Source: JBLNCE01 sp050260415
GTDB taxonomy: Bacteria > Bacillota > UBA4882 > JAAYXC01
Length of the DNA: 21,629 bases
NCBI GenBank assembly: GCA_050260415.1
Contig: JBLNCE010000076.1
Coordinates: 1 to 21,629 of the forward strand
Direction of reading: 5' to 3'
Shown: one piece after another, positions 1 through 7,975 of the stretch
Numbering within the stretch: position 1 is the stretch's first letter
How the letters are laid out: every line of letters starts with the position of its first letter
Program-made: the position numbers and the translations under genes
Notes under the pieces: model-generated
The model's input: only the letters and a program-made list of their open reading frames with translations
What the model was told of the DNA's origin: nothing
Databases searched by the model: none

Positions 1-1
1 G

Positions 2-187
2 GTCCGGATTGACGGCGAAGTGGAGCAGACCGTCAAGATTGCGCGGGAGATCGCCTACAGCGACGTCCTGATCGCCGTATCCCACCCGACCGGCCATGTG
101 GAGACGGGGTTGGGCGGTTGCTGTGCCAGCATCCCTCTCCTAGGAAGCCGTACCTTCGACCCGGACGTCTGGTCTAAAACGCCATGA
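2..187 (+). pseudogene. C-terminal piece of a DUF362-like protein, probably truncated
   Basis: An open frame runs in from the left edge and stops at TGA 185-187, giving about 61 residues. The stretch SDVLIAVSHPTGHVETGLGG resembles the DUF362 core, usually an acidic/aliphatic strand followed by SHxKGHxxxGFGGxxKN. In DUF362 proteins this motif is followed by roughly 150-250 more residues, often with a ferredoxin domain, but here the frame ends only about 23 residues later and neither other plus frame continues the similarity. It is therefore either a truncated or frameshifted gene, or a divergent short relative. The N-terminus lies outside the window. A 7-bp inverted repeat follows at 193-199/227-233. 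Confidence 0.45.
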
Positions 188-192
188 GGTAC

Positions 193-237
193 CCATCGGA
201 AAGATTAACCCTGGGCTTGCAGGCTGCCGATGGCCTC
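193..237 (+). other. Hairpin downstream of the DUF362-like fragment
   Basis: CCATCGG (193-199) pairs with CCGATGG (227-233). An outer GAGG (186-189) can pair with CCTC (234-237) across a 3-nt bulge. There is no following T tract, so it is at best a weak terminator or RNA-end structure. Confidence 0.3.
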
Positions 238-274
238 TGAAGGTAAATGCCCACTTAAAAGACAGAATCGCGCC

Positions 275-303
275 TTGAGCCAGTCTCGGCGGTGCGCTAT
301 AAT
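275..303 (+). promoter_or_regulatory. Sigma-A promoter for the zinc-ribbon gene
   Basis: The -35 box TTGAGC (275-280) is separated by exactly 17 nt from a perfect TATAAT -10 box (298-303). The predicted start of transcription is near 310, leaving a leader of about 74 nt before the ATG at 384. Confidence 0.7.
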
Positions 304-383
304 GAAGGAAAGGGCCGCCTACCAAGATGTTGCGCATGGGTGCGTTGGCGCCGGCCGCCGCAGCGCGAAAGGGGTGACCGCTT

Positions 384-629
384 ATGAGCTGCCCGAAGTG
401 TGGACACGAGTTGACGCCCGCTTTGCTAACCATCGTCGGCACGACCTTTGTCTGCCGTTTGTGCCTCGGCTGCAACCATCTATTCTTGCGGGGCGGCACC
501 GCGCATAACACAAAGCAGGAGGCGGTCGCGCGCGAGGATCTGGCCCCCGCGACCGGGATTCCTCTGGCCGAGACATGCCCGTTGACCGCGGAGGAGGAGG
601 CGGAGGCACGGAGGTTATTGGAGGCGTGA
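384..629 (+). CDS. Small zinc-ribbon protein, hypothetical
   Basis: This 81-residue protein has an N-terminal CPKCGHE knuckle (Cys3, Cys6) and a second CRLCLGC cluster around residues 24-30, the arrangement of a treble-clef or zinc-ribbon metal site. The C-terminal third is acidic and helical (TAEEEAEARRLLEA). AAAGGGG lies about 9 nt upstream of the ATG, and a good promoter sits at 275-303. It is followed at 143 nt by an FHA-domain gene on the same strand. Function is not recognisable; such small ribbons bind nucleic acid or protein partners. The reading frame and cysteine spacing support a real gene. Confidence 0.7.
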   Translation: MSCPKCGHELTPALLTIVGTTFVCRLCLGCNHLFLRGGTAHNTKQEAVAREDLAPATGIPLAETCPLTAEEEAEARRLLEA

Positions 630-647
630 TCCCTCCTGCAATCCCAG

Positions 648-677
648 TTGAATGCCTGTCGGCGTCATGCATAGTAT
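648..677 (+). promoter_or_regulatory. Possible promoter for the FHA gene
   Basis: TTGAAT (648-653) and TAGTAT (672-677) are 18 nt apart. Each box matches the sigma-A consensus at only 4 of 6 positions, so this is tentative. The FHA gene could also be read from the upstream promoter. Confidence 0.3.
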
Positions 678-772
678 TATTATTGGAGAGGGGACACGCA
701 GGCTGCGGCGCGGCCGCGACCATCGCGTGCAATCGCGGGGCCGCGGTGCCCGCCACGGAACGGAGGCGGACC

Positions 773-1174
773 ATGTCCATCGACAGCGAAACCGTAGCGA
801 TTCGGCCAAGCGACGGGAAGGACCCCGAAACCATTCTCCTCACGCCGGCGGAGGTGGCGCGGGAATTGGCGTTCCTCGTCGTTGTCTCGGGCCGCCGCAT
901 GGGAACCTGTTATCGGCTGGAGCGGCCGCGCAGCCTGATCGGGCGCAGCAGCAGAGTGCAGATCTACCTAGATGATCCCCGGGCCGGCGGCGAGCACGCC
1001 AGCATCCGGTGCGAGAAAGTCAGTAAGGACGCGCGGGGCGAGTTCGTGCTCAGGGATCTCGACTCGGAGACCGGTACCTTTGTGAACGGCAAACGCATCG
1101 CCACCGTGTGGGTATTGAAGGACGGCGACTTAATCCGCATCGGTGACATGGAGTTGGTGTTCAAGAGGGTTTAG
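773..1174 (+). CDS. FHA-domain protein
   Basis: The protein has 133 residues. The ATG at 773 was chosen because GGAGGCGGA ends just before it; an open frame extends further upstream but is low-complexity and has no ribosome-binding site. The C-terminal two thirds is a forkhead-associated fold: a GRSS strand (residues ~56-60), GGEHASIR in place of the usual SxxH turn, and DLDSETGTFVNGKRI near residues 98-112, ending in IRIGDMELVF. FHA domains bind phosphothreonine peptides and often work with Ser/Thr kinases or secretion machinery, but none is encoded in this window. The N-terminal 45 residues have no recognisable domain. A hairpin terminator follows at 1248. Confidence 0.85.
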   Translation: MSIDSETVAIRPSDGKDPETILLTPAEVARELAFLVVVSGRRMGTCYRLERPRSLIGRSSRVQIYLDDPRAGGEHASIRCEKVSKDARGEFVLRDLDSETGTFVNGKRIATVWVLKDGDLIRIGDMELVFKRV

Positions 1175-1247
1175 CGCCATCGAGCACGAATGGTTGACCG
1201 CATCTTCATCCCGTCTCGGCAATATGTCGAGGCGGATACTTCTCGCG

Positions 1248-1279
1248 AGGACCGCCTCATTGCCGGTCCTTTTTGTTTT
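1248..1279 (+). terminator. Rho-independent terminator after the FHA gene
   Basis: AGGACCG (1248-1254) pairs perfectly with CGGTCCT (1264-1270) around a 9-nt loop and runs into TTTTGTTTT. An alternative stem, GAGGCGG (1229-1235) with CCGCCTC (1252-1258), shares bases 1252-1254 and would exclude the terminator stem. Confidence 0.7.
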
Positions 1280-1366
1280 GTCCACCCCTGCCGCATCCCC
1301 CGAGTCGGCATCGGCGCAGGAAAACTGCGGAAAATAGCGAATAGATACCCGGAAAGGGTGAAGCGC

Positions 1367-3085
1367 ATGGCGAATTCGCAACACCGCGCGCATCCAGCGG
1401 GCGGCCGGACATCCTTCAGCGCATGGTGCAAGCGCCATGCGGGCGCGCTCTGTCTCTTCGTCCTGGTGGCGTCGGTCTACTCGTTATGGGCGGGCAACGA
1501 GTTTATCTACGACGACCATAATATGGTGAACAATCAGACGGGGCTATACTCCTTGAGCGATCTGGGCCGGGTCTTTTCCGAGCCGCACGATCCCGTTCTC
1601 CCTTACTACCGGCCGGTCACCAGGACGACCTTTCTGCTTCAAAAGGCTTGGCATGGGGATAATCCGCTCCCATTCCACCTGTTCAACGCCCTCTTGATCG
1701 GTTTGGCGGCCGTGGTGTTGCATCTACTCTTGCGGCTGCCCGTCTTCGCGGTGCCGGAGGTGCTGGCGCTACTGGCGGCCGCGTTGTTCGCCCTGCATCC
1801 AGTGGCGTCCTCGAGCGTTTATCCGATCGCTTCCGGCCGTGAGACGCTCCTGCCGGCCTTCTTCATGATGGCCGCGATCTATTCCTTTTTACGGCCCGGG
1901 CGCGGATGGTACATCCTCGCCACCGTCTTCCTGACGCTGGCCATTTTCAGCAAGGAACAGGCGGTCGTTCTGGCGGCGCTCTTCGTCTTGGCGGACGCCT
2001 TGGGGGTCTCGGCCGATGCGCCGGGACGGAGCGTGCGCCGATGGCTCTCACGCTACTGGCTCATCGGCGGCGTTTATCTGGTCTACTTCTTGCTGCGGTT
2101 CAGATTGTTCGCGGGCCGGGAGTTCCATCTGAGCCTGGCCGACAATCCAGCCGTACCGCTCTTGAGCCCGGTCTACGCCCTGCAATCGATTGTGGCGCCC
2201 TTTCTGGCCCTGGTATATGAACCCATGAGCGTCAAAGCCTGGCTTTCACCGCCGCGCGTGGCTCTGGCCGCCCTGGCCGTTCTGCTCTTGGGCCTCGCGG
2301 TTAGGAAACAGTGGCCGGCCAGTCGCAGAATGGCGCTGTTCTGGGGCGGATGGTTTCTACTTGCCATGCTGCCCACATCCGGCCTCGTCGCACAGGATGT
2401 CCACTTTGAAGAACGTTATATATTCCTCTCCGCCGCCGCCGCCGCCGGCATCGGGGCATGCGTCGCGGCGTCTTGGTGGCGGGACCCTTCGCGGCGGCGG
2501 CTCATTACCGTTCTCGGCGCCATCCTGATCGCGGCTTGCGGAGCGTGCACCGTCAACCGCGGCCGGTATTTCCGCGATGACCTCGTCTTTTACCAGCAAT
2601 GGCTGCGGACCAGCCCGGATTACTTCTTGCCCCACCACGCGATGGGCACCATTCTGTACAAACGGGGCCGAGCGGAAGAAGCCGCGGCATACTACCGAAA
2701 GGCCATCGCGATGAAGCCGGATTGGCCGGATTCCCACCTCAATCTAGGGCTGATCCTGGTCGACCAGGGAAAATACGGCGAGGCCGAGGAAGAGATGCTT
2801 GCTTACGTCCGGCTCAAACCGCAGTCGGCCAAGGCACACTACAGCCTGGGGGTGGTGCAGACACTGAGCGGGAAGTTCAGCCAGGCGATCGGCCAGTATG
2901 AGGAGGCGCTGGCGCTGGAGCCGCACATGGCCGAGGCGCACCATAACCTGGGCTGCATCTATCAGCAACTGGAGCAGTACGAAAAAGCCGCCGATCATTA
3001 TCGTGAAGCGCTGAAGATCAACCCCGGCAAAGCAAACAGCCGGCAAAACCTCGAGGACGTCTCGGCGCTGCTTGGGAAGCCTTAG
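1367..3085 (+). CDS. TMTC-like membrane protein with GT-C fold and TPR repeats
   Basis: This 572-residue protein starts at ATG 1367 behind GGAAAGGG. One membrane segment (~27-42) leads into a loop with YDDH (~48-51), the acidic motif typical of GT-C glycosyltransferases. It is followed by RPVTR, about eight to ten hydrophobic helices, HPVASSSVYPIASGRETLL, LAIFSKEQ and a late ERYIFL motif. This series is characteristic of the TMTC/DUF1736 family (transmembrane plus TPR proteins, O-mannosyltransferases in animals). The last ~150 residues form about four TPR units with the W/LG-Y-A-P pattern. The likely role is transfer of a lipid-linked sugar to an extracytoplasmic substrate, but no acceptor can be named. 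The dehydrogenase gene follows after 21 nt and is probably cotranscribed. Confidence 0.8.
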   Translation: MANSQHRAHPAGGRTSFSAWCKRHAGALCLFVLVASVYSLWAGNEFIYDDHNMVNNQTGLYSLSDLGRVFSEPHDPVLPYYRPVTRTTFLLQKAWHGDNPLPFHLFNALLIGLAAVVLHLLLRLPVFAVPEVLALLAAALFALHPVASSSVYPIASGRETLLPAFFMMAAIYSFLRPGRGWYILATVFLTLAIFSKEQAVVLAALFVLADALGVSADAPGRSVRRWLSRYWLIGGVYLVYFLLRFRLFAGREFHLSLADNPAVPLLSPVYALQSIVAPFLALVYEPMSVKAWLSPPRVALAALAVLLLGLAVRKQWPASRRMALFWGGWFLLAMLPTSGLVAQDVHFEERYIFLSAAAAAGIGACVAASWWRDPSRRRLITVLGAILIAACGACTVNRGRYFRDDLVFYQQWLRTSPDYFLPHHAMGTILYKRGRAEEAAAYYRKAIAMKPDWPDSHLNLGLILVDQGKYGEAEEEMLAYVRLKPQSAKAHYSLGVVQTLSGKFSQAIGQYEEALALEPHMAEAHHNLGCIYQQLEQYEKAADHYREALKINPGKANSRQNLEDVSALLGKP

Positions 3086-3106
3086 GCGATCGAGGAGGGA
3101 CCGTCA

Positions 3107-4051
3107 CTGAAGCTAGGCATTCTCCTCGATCTGCCCCCGGATTTGCTGGCGCGGATTTCCGCCGCGGCGCCGGAAGCCGATATCACCGCGGCGGCCGCGC
3201 CCGCGAAAGCGGAAGCCCTGGCGCGGACGGCCGAGATCCTCTTTGGCTGGCCAGAACCGCAATGGCTGGCAAAGGCGGAAAACCTCCGTTGGCTGCAGCT
3301 GACGAGCGCTGGCGTGGAGAGACATCTCGAGACGTTCCGCGCCTTGCCGGCGAACGTGGTCCTTACCAGCGCGGCCGGCGCCTTCGGCGTCGCCATCGCC
3401 GAGCATCTCTTCGCCATGCTGCTCTGCCTGACGAGAAACCTGCCCCTGCATCTCCGCAACCAGGCGGAGCATCGCTGGGAAAGGCAGCCGATCCACCGGG
3501 AGATCTGCGGCCTCACGGCCGGCATCATCGGCTACGGTGATATCGGGCGTGAGTTTGCCGCAAGGGCCCGGGCGTTCGGTATGCGCGTGATTGCCGTCCG
3601 GCGGCGGTCTGAGTCCGGCGGCAACACACCCGACTCCGTCTGGGGTCTGACAGGATTGGCGCGCCTCCTGGCCGAAGCGGACGTCATCGTCAACTGTCTG
3701 CCATTGACTCCGGTCACGCGAGGTCTGTTGAACCGGGAACGCCTTTTTGGCATCAAGCAAGGCGCTTATTTCCTGAACGTGGGCAGGGGGGCGACCGTGG
3801 ACGAGGAGGCGCTGGTCGAATGCCTCCGCCATGGCCGTCTTGCCGGCGCCGGACTGGATGTCTTCGCCGAGGAGCCCCTGCCCGAGAGCAGCCCCCTCTG
3901 GGAGCTCCCCAATGTAATCATCACGCCGCATGTCGCGGGCATGACCGAGTGCTGCCTGCCGCGCATCGTCGGGATCTTTTGCGAGAATCTCCATCGATAC
4001 CGGGCGGGAGAGCCGTTGCTTAACCAGGTGGATCTGGAGGCCGGTTACTAG
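3107..4051 (+). CDS. D-isomer-specific 2-hydroxyacid dehydrogenase with probable CTG start
   Basis: An NAD-dependent oxidoreductase of the D-2-hydroxyacid (SerA/GhrA-like) family. GYGDIGREFAARA is the Rossmann dinucleotide loop. The catalytic triad is present: Arg in NVGRGATVDEEAL, Glu in VFAEEPLP and His in ITPHVAG. The frame has no ATG, GTG or TTG at a usable position. TTG 3143 has no ribosome-binding site and would remove the first beta strand, whereas CTG 3107 sits 7 nt after GAGGAGGG and gives a normal N-terminus beginning (M)KLGILLDLPPDLL. Length is then 314 residues, usual for the family. The substrate (hydroxypyruvate, glyoxylate, 2-ketoacids) cannot be assigned. It is not full SerA because the C-terminal ACT domain is missing. 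Confidence 0.85.
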   Translation: MKLGILLDLPPDLLARISAAAPEADITAAAAPAKAEALARTAEILFGWPEPQWLAKAENLRWLQLTSAGVERHLETFRALPANVVLTSAAGAFGVAIAEHLFAMLLCLTRNLPLHLRNQAEHRWERQPIHREICGLTAGIIGYGDIGREFAARARAFGMRVIAVRRRSESGGNTPDSVWGLTGLARLLAEADVIVNCLPLTPVTRGLLNRERLFGIKQGAYFLNVGRGATVDEEALVECLRHGRLAGAGLDVFAEEPLPESSPLWELPNVIITPHVAGMTECCLPRIVGIFCENLHRYRAGEPLLNQVDLEAGY

Positions 4052-4121
4052 AAGCGATGTCAAGAAGCCCAAACTCGCTGGGCCGACGAACCACTTGCGG
4101 CGGGGAGGTAGGGGGAGTAGC

Positions 4122-4532
4122 ATGATGAGCGATGCCAAGCGAAGCTGGCTCGGAGTGGTCTTTTTTTTGTTCGCCCTCTGCAGCCTGGTTTTTTTCCGCC
4201 CGGTGCTGCGCACCGTCGGGATTGACCTCGATCGCACCGTCCCGGACTGGGCGGATTTTTTCTCTCCCAGCCAGTATGATGCCTTTTTGCGGGAGGTCAA
4301 CGGGTATTTCCAGGCCCGGGGGCTGGACGCCCGGATCCAAGACGGAACTCTCTATGCCGAAGACGGGGGGGAGTACGGATTGCGGACGCTAGCCCAAAAA
4401 TGCCTTCAGCTCAGGAGAGATGCTTGGGCGGACACCATCAAACGCCATTTCGAGCGGACGCGCGCGGAAAACGGAAAAATAAAACCGCCCGCGGCGCAGC
4501 CAAAGGCGAATAGCGGCGGCGACGGCTTATGA
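4122..4532 (+). CDS. Membrane-anchored hypothetical protein
   Basis: The 136-residue protein begins at ATG 4122 or the adjacent ATG 4125, behind GGGGAGGTAGGGGGAG. One hydrophobic segment (WLGVVFFLFALCSLVFF, ~9-25) is followed by an extracytoplasmic or cytoplasmic domain of about 90 residues and a Lys/Pro/Gly-rich tail. The domain includes YGLRTLAQKCLQL and an AWADTIKRHFE helix. I do not recognise the family. It follows the dehydrogenase by 70 nt and faces yyaC, so it ends a rightward transcription unit. Confidence 0.65.
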   Translation: MMSDAKRSWLGVVFFLFALCSLVFFRPVLRTVGIDLDRTVPDWADFFSPSQYDAFLREVNGYFQARGLDARIQDGTLYAEDGGEYGLRTLAQKCLQLRRDAWADTIKRHFERTRAENGKIKPPAAQPKANSGGDGL

Positions 4533-4625
4533 CTTTCCCGTGGTGTGCCGAAGGTCAAAGGTCACAACGTCAACAGTCCAGATCGATACTTGGCTTTCGA
4601 CTTTTGGACTCCGACGCGCGCTTGG

Positions 4626-5282
4626 TTAATTAGCCGGCTGGCCGGCGGCTGCTTCCACGGAGGCGAGCACGGGGTCAATTACCTCGGCGTCTGGCGTGAG
4701 GATCTCCGCGATCACGTCCCGCAGGCCTTCGGCGATGATCTCGGCCATCCGCATGACCAGGGACAGGCGGGTGTTCTGCAGGACCAGGTACTCCATGAAT
4801 CCGCCCACGTTGACAATGCCGATGATGTGGAAATCGCCGACGGACGGGAGGTTTTTATTGACTCCGGTGCCAGGCTGCAGGGGTCCCTCTTTGAGGCTGA
4901 TGTAACCGACGCTCTCCGTACGCCCAAGACATGCGTCAATGGCGATGACGAAGGGATCGGGGGCCCAGGAACGAAGATTATCCATTGCTTCCACCAGATT
5001 GACCGCGTGGACCGGCCGGTCGAGCGTACCGAGCACCATGACATTGGCGGCGAGGGACGTCGAGAGCTTGGTGCCGATCAGCGGCCCTAGGCAGTCGCCG
5101 GTGGAACGGTCCGTACCGATGCACAGCACGGCCAAGCGTCGGGTGGGCGTGTAGAGGTGGCGGAGGAACACGGCGGCCTGACGGCGAAACACTTCCCGGG
5201 CAACCGGCTGGTCGACATGAACGCGATGCGGCCCCCGCCACTCCGCGTCCTCATCGGACTGCTTACCGAACAGACTCCACAC
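4626..5282 (-). CDS. yyaC: Spore protease YyaC (DUF1256)
   Basis: The product has 218 residues. The start is GTG 5282, 6 nt after GGAGGG on the minus strand; the open frame extends upstream but carries no other supported start. Family hallmarks are CIGTDRSTGDCLGPLIG (~54-70), VIAIDACLG, the PLQPGTGVNKNLPSVGD stretch and IGIVNVGGFMEYLVLQNTR. DUF1256 proteins are related to the germination protease Gpr fold and are restricted to endospore formers, which is the best evidence for the lifestyle of this organism. It is divergent from the VanW gene, with a sigma-E-like promoter immediately upstream. In Bacillus, yyaC lies near the parAB region. Confidence 0.92.
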   Translation of the reverse strand: MWSLFGKQSDEDAEWRGPHRVHVDQPVAREVFRRQAAVFLRHLYTPTRRLAVLCIGTDRSTGDCLGPLIGTKLSTSLAANVMVLGTLDRPVHAVNLVEAMDNLRSWAPDPFVIAIDACLGRTESVGYISLKEGPLQPGTGVNKNLPSVGDFHIIGIVNVGGFMEYLVLQNTRLSLVMRMAEIIAEGLRDVIAEILTPDAEVIDPVLASVEAAAGQPAN

Positions 5283-5323
5283 GCCGGTCCCTCCATAATT
5301 CCAGGTTATACCTGCGACATCAT

Positions 5324-5350
5324 AGTCTATGCTGTTTGTATAAAGGGTAT
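5324..5350 (-). promoter_or_regulatory. Sigma-E-like sporulation promoter for yyaC
   Basis: On the minus strand, ATA (5348-5350) is followed after 16 nt by CATAGACT (5324-5331). This matches the sigma-E pattern ATA-16-CATAnnnT. The predicted transcript start is near 5316, with GGAGGG at ~5289-5294 and GTG at 5282, a sensible leader. CATAGACTA also fits the sigma-K -10 (CATAnnnTA) with an AC 15 nt upstream. The assignment rests on consensus matching only. Confidence 0.5.
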
Positions 5351-5435
5351 GCGTCAGCGCATGCCGTCGGCGAGGCACGGCACCCGTCGCGGTCCGCTTT
5401 TCAAGCAAGGCCAAAGGAGGTATAATAGTAGCATC

Positions 5436-6902
5436 ATGCGAAAGCCTGAAGAGCGCACCGAGACGGCAGACAGGCGCCGTTTTTGTTTTGGCTGGCAGAT
5501 CGCCGCCCTTTTGGCCGCGTTGTTGGTTGTCGGCGCGGTAGTGGGCTTCTTTGTCGCCAAGTCGACCGGCCACCGGATCGTGCGGGGTGTAACCATCGCC
5601 GGTACGCCGGTGGGGCGCCTTAATGTCAAGGAAGCCGAAGACCTGCTCAGGATCCGTGCCGAAGTCTGGAGCAAGACAGCCGTTACGCTTACCTGTGGCG
5701 ACAAGAGCTGGGCCGTCACGCCGGCGACATTCGGACTGATACCTGATTACGCCGCTACCCTGGCGGAAGCTTTACGCGTGGGCCGGCGGGGGGGGCCGTT
5801 GGCGCGTTGGCGTGAGAGAAAGTCCGTGGCACGCACGGGCCTGGCTCTACCGCTCGCTTTTCGGGTTGACAGGGACAGATGGAACGCGAGCTGTCAAGCC
5901 ATCGAGGCCGAAGTTAATCAGGAGCCGGAGAGCGTACACTTCGCGGTGAACCCCGCCGGCAAGCTTACCTCCACACCAGGCAGGGACGGCCTGAAGCTCG
6001 ATCGATCCAGACTCCTTGCGGATCTGCAAAAAGGATTCGCGGACAGGAAGAAACGCGAATACATACTGCCGGTTCTCGTGGTGAAAGCTCCCCTGTCACG
6101 GGAAGAAGTGGTCTCGTGGCCTCTCGATCAAGTACTGGCTTTTTATTCCACCAAGTTCAACGCCGCGGATCAGTCCAGGACCCACAACCTGAGTATGGCC
6201 GCCGCGGCCCTGGATGGATTGATCATCAAGCCCGGCGACGAATTCTCCTTTAACGAGCATGTCGGCCCGCGCGTGCCGGAGAAAGGCTATATGGAAGCGC
6301 CCGTGGTCCTGAAGAACCAATTGGTCCTGGGCATGGGCGGCGGGGTGTGTCAAGTTTCCAGCACGCTATTCAACGCGGCGCTCTATGCCAGTCTCCCGGT
6401 GGGCAAACGCACCAATCACAGTCTGCCCAGTACCTACGTGCCTTTGGGACGGGACGCGACCGTCGTCTATGACGTGGTGGATTTGAGTTTCAGCAACGAC
6501 ACCGGCCGGCCGGTACTGATCGCCGCGGGGATCTATGGCTCCCGCCTGACGGTGGCGTTGATCGGCCACCGCGACGCCAAGCCGGTGGTACGGCTGGAGG
6601 TGGAAACCAAGGAGACAATCCCCCATGAGACGGTGGTGGAAAACGACCCCGGCCTGGCGGCGGGCGTCGAGGCCGTGACGCAAGCCGGGCGGGATGGTTA
6701 CAAGGTCCAGCTGTGGCGCACCTCGACCTGGCCCGACGGACGTTCCGTGCGCGAACAGATAGGAAAGGTCGCCTATTACCCTCCGATCAAGAAGGTGGTC
6801 AAACGCGGGATTGGTTCACCCCGCTTCGGCAATTGGACGCCCCCGCAGCCGGTCTCTCAGCACATCGCGCCCGCGGCGACGCCGGGTGTGGTCAATCCTT
6901 GA
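5436..6902 (+). CDS. VanW family protein with peptidoglycan-binding and G5 domains
   Basis: The protein has 488 residues. ATG 5436 follows AAAGGAGGT at an unusually long 14 nt, but no other in-frame start fits. An N-terminal anchor (IAALLAALLVVGAVVGFFVA, ~23-42) precedes a YoaR-type peptidoglycan-binding region (~50-235). The VanW core follows, with SRTHNLSMAAAALDG, PGDEFSFNEHVGPR, GGGVCQVSSTLFNAAL and NHSLPSTYVPLGRDATV. The C-terminus (~390-465) resembles a G5 domain. Such proteins are surface-exposed cell-wall proteins common in spore formers, and VanW itself has no proven activity. Its stop overlaps the TTG of the next gene by 2 nt, which indicates translational coupling. Confidence 0.88.
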   Translation: MRKPEERTETADRRRFCFGWQIAALLAALLVVGAVVGFFVAKSTGHRIVRGVTIAGTPVGRLNVKEAEDLLRIRAEVWSKTAVTLTCGDKSWAVTPATFGLIPDYAATLAEALRVGRRGGPLARWRERKSVARTGLALPLAFRVDRDRWNASCQAIEAEVNQEPESVHFAVNPAGKLTSTPGRDGLKLDRSRLLADLQKGFADRKKREYILPVLVVKAPLSREEVVSWPLDQVLAFYSTKFNAADQSRTHNLSMAAAALDGLIIKPGDEFSFNEHVGPRVPEKGYMEAPVVLKNQLVLGMGGGVCQVSSTLFNAALYASLPVGKRTNHSLPSTYVPLGRDATVVYDVVDLSFSNDTGRPVLIAAGIYGSRLTVALIGHRDAKPVVRLEVETKETIPHETVVENDPGLAAGVEAVTQAGRDGYKVQLWRTSTWPDGRSVREQIGKVAYYPPIKKVVKRGIGSPRFGNWTPPQPVSQHIAPAATPGVVNP

Positions 6903-7975
6903 GCAAGAGACGCCCCCTGCGCGCCTCCGAGATCCATCGCATACTGGTGTTGCAGATCGGACCGATCGGAGATACCATTTTTACCATCCCGGCGCTGAAA
7001 GCCCTGCGTCAGAATTTTCCCTCGGCCACGATCGTCGTGCTTGCCTCGGCGCGCGCCGCCGACGTGCTGCGGGGCCTTCCGTACCTGGACTTGTTGCGTG
7101 TTAGCCGGAGCGGGCTGGATCTTATCCGGGCGGTGATCGAGTTCAGGCAGTCTGGATTCGACCTCGCCCTGGGGCTTTCCAACCAGGGAAGCTGGCTTGC
7201 CGGTTTTTGCGGCACCCCGTTCAAGGCCGGTTTTCCCGCGCCACTGCTCTACCTCTCCGAGCCCGGTCCGGTCAAAGAGGAACCCTCGTCGCACGTCGTC
7301 GAGTACTGTCTGTCCGTCATCAGGATGCTTGGCGGCGCCGTTCCCGAAGATCGACGACTCGAGTTGCCTCTTACCCAAGCCGAGTTGGACAGGGCGGCAT
7401 GCTTCATGAACATGCACCACCTGGATACCCCGGTGGTCGCCATCCACCCCGGCGGGCGCTATTTCCCCCTCAAACGGTGGCCGGTCGATCGTTTCGCGCG
7501 GCTGGCCGAGATCCTGATGGGCCGCGGCCTTGGCGTAGTGGTTGTCGGCGGACCGGAGGACAGCGAGCTTGCCTCGCTCATGGACAAGCAGATGCGTGCA
7601 AGAGCGGTGACGGTTGTGGGCAAGATGCGGATCAGGGAGACAGCGGCCTTGCTCGCCCGTTGCCAGCTCTTCGTGGGCAATGATTCCGCGCCGCTGCATA
7701 TGGCGGCCGCGGTCAATACGCCGAGCATCGGCCTGTTCGGCCCGACCAGTCCGGCACAGTACAGCCCCTATGGGACCGGGCATGTGGTCATCTGCAAATC
7801 CCTGCCCTGCAGCCCTTGTTTTCGGTTTCTCGGAGGACTGGGGCAATATCTGCCTAGATGCACGAGACCTCAATGCATGGAAGCGATTGGCGTTGACGAG
7901 GTGGCTTCGGCGGTGCTGGCCAGGTTGGGTATGTCGCAAGCGGGGCATTCAAGCGGGGAGGGCCTTCGTCATTGA
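6899..7975 (+). CDS. Glycosyltransferase family 9 (heptosyltransferase-like)
   Basis: This 358-residue cytoplasmic GT-B enzyme starts at TTG 6899, overlapping the VanW stop. The N-terminal domain opens with ILVLQIGPIGDTIFTIPALKAL, the GT9 acceptor-side signature. The donor-side domain has VAIHPGGRYFPLKRWP, VVVVGGPEDSELA and FVGNDSAPLHMAAAVNTPSIGLFGPTSP, all hallmark WaaF/RfaF elements. A Cys cluster (CSPC...RCTRPQCM) precedes the C-terminus, as in many GT9 proteins. In diderms the family transfers ADP-heptose to LPS core. The HldE-C-like gene two positions downstream suggests the donor here may also be a nucleotide-heptose, on a surface glycan whose identity is unknown. Confidence 0.9.
   Translation: MSKRRPLRASEIHRILVLQIGPIGDTIFTIPALKALRQNFPSATIVVLASARAADVLRGLPYLDLLRVSRSGLDLIRAVIEFRQSGFDLALGLSNQGSWLAGFCGTPFKAGFPAPLLYLSEPGPVKEEPSSHVVEYCLSVIRMLGGAVPEDRRLELPLTQAELDRAACFMNMHHLDTPVVAIHPGGRYFPLKRWPVDRFARLAEILMGRGLGVVVVGGPEDSELASLMDKQMRARAVTVVGKMRIRETAALLARCQLFVGNDSAPLHMAAAVNTPSIGLFGPTSPAQYSPYGTGHVVICKSLPCSPCFRFLGGLGQYLPRCTRPQCMEAIGVDEVASAVLARLGMSQAGHSSGEGLRH

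Noticed and set aside
1224..1337. A frame that looks like a signal peptide (MSRRILLARTASLPVLF...)
   Set aside because: No ribosome-binding site, very short, and it spans a terminator hairpin.
4550..4579. GTCA repeated four times with 7-8 nt spacing
   Set aside because: Only four short, imperfect units between convergent gene ends; no supporting context.
5421..5426. TATAAT as -10 of a VanW promoter
   Set aside because: It overlaps the ribosome-binding site, would leave almost no leader, and lacks a -35; probably chance.
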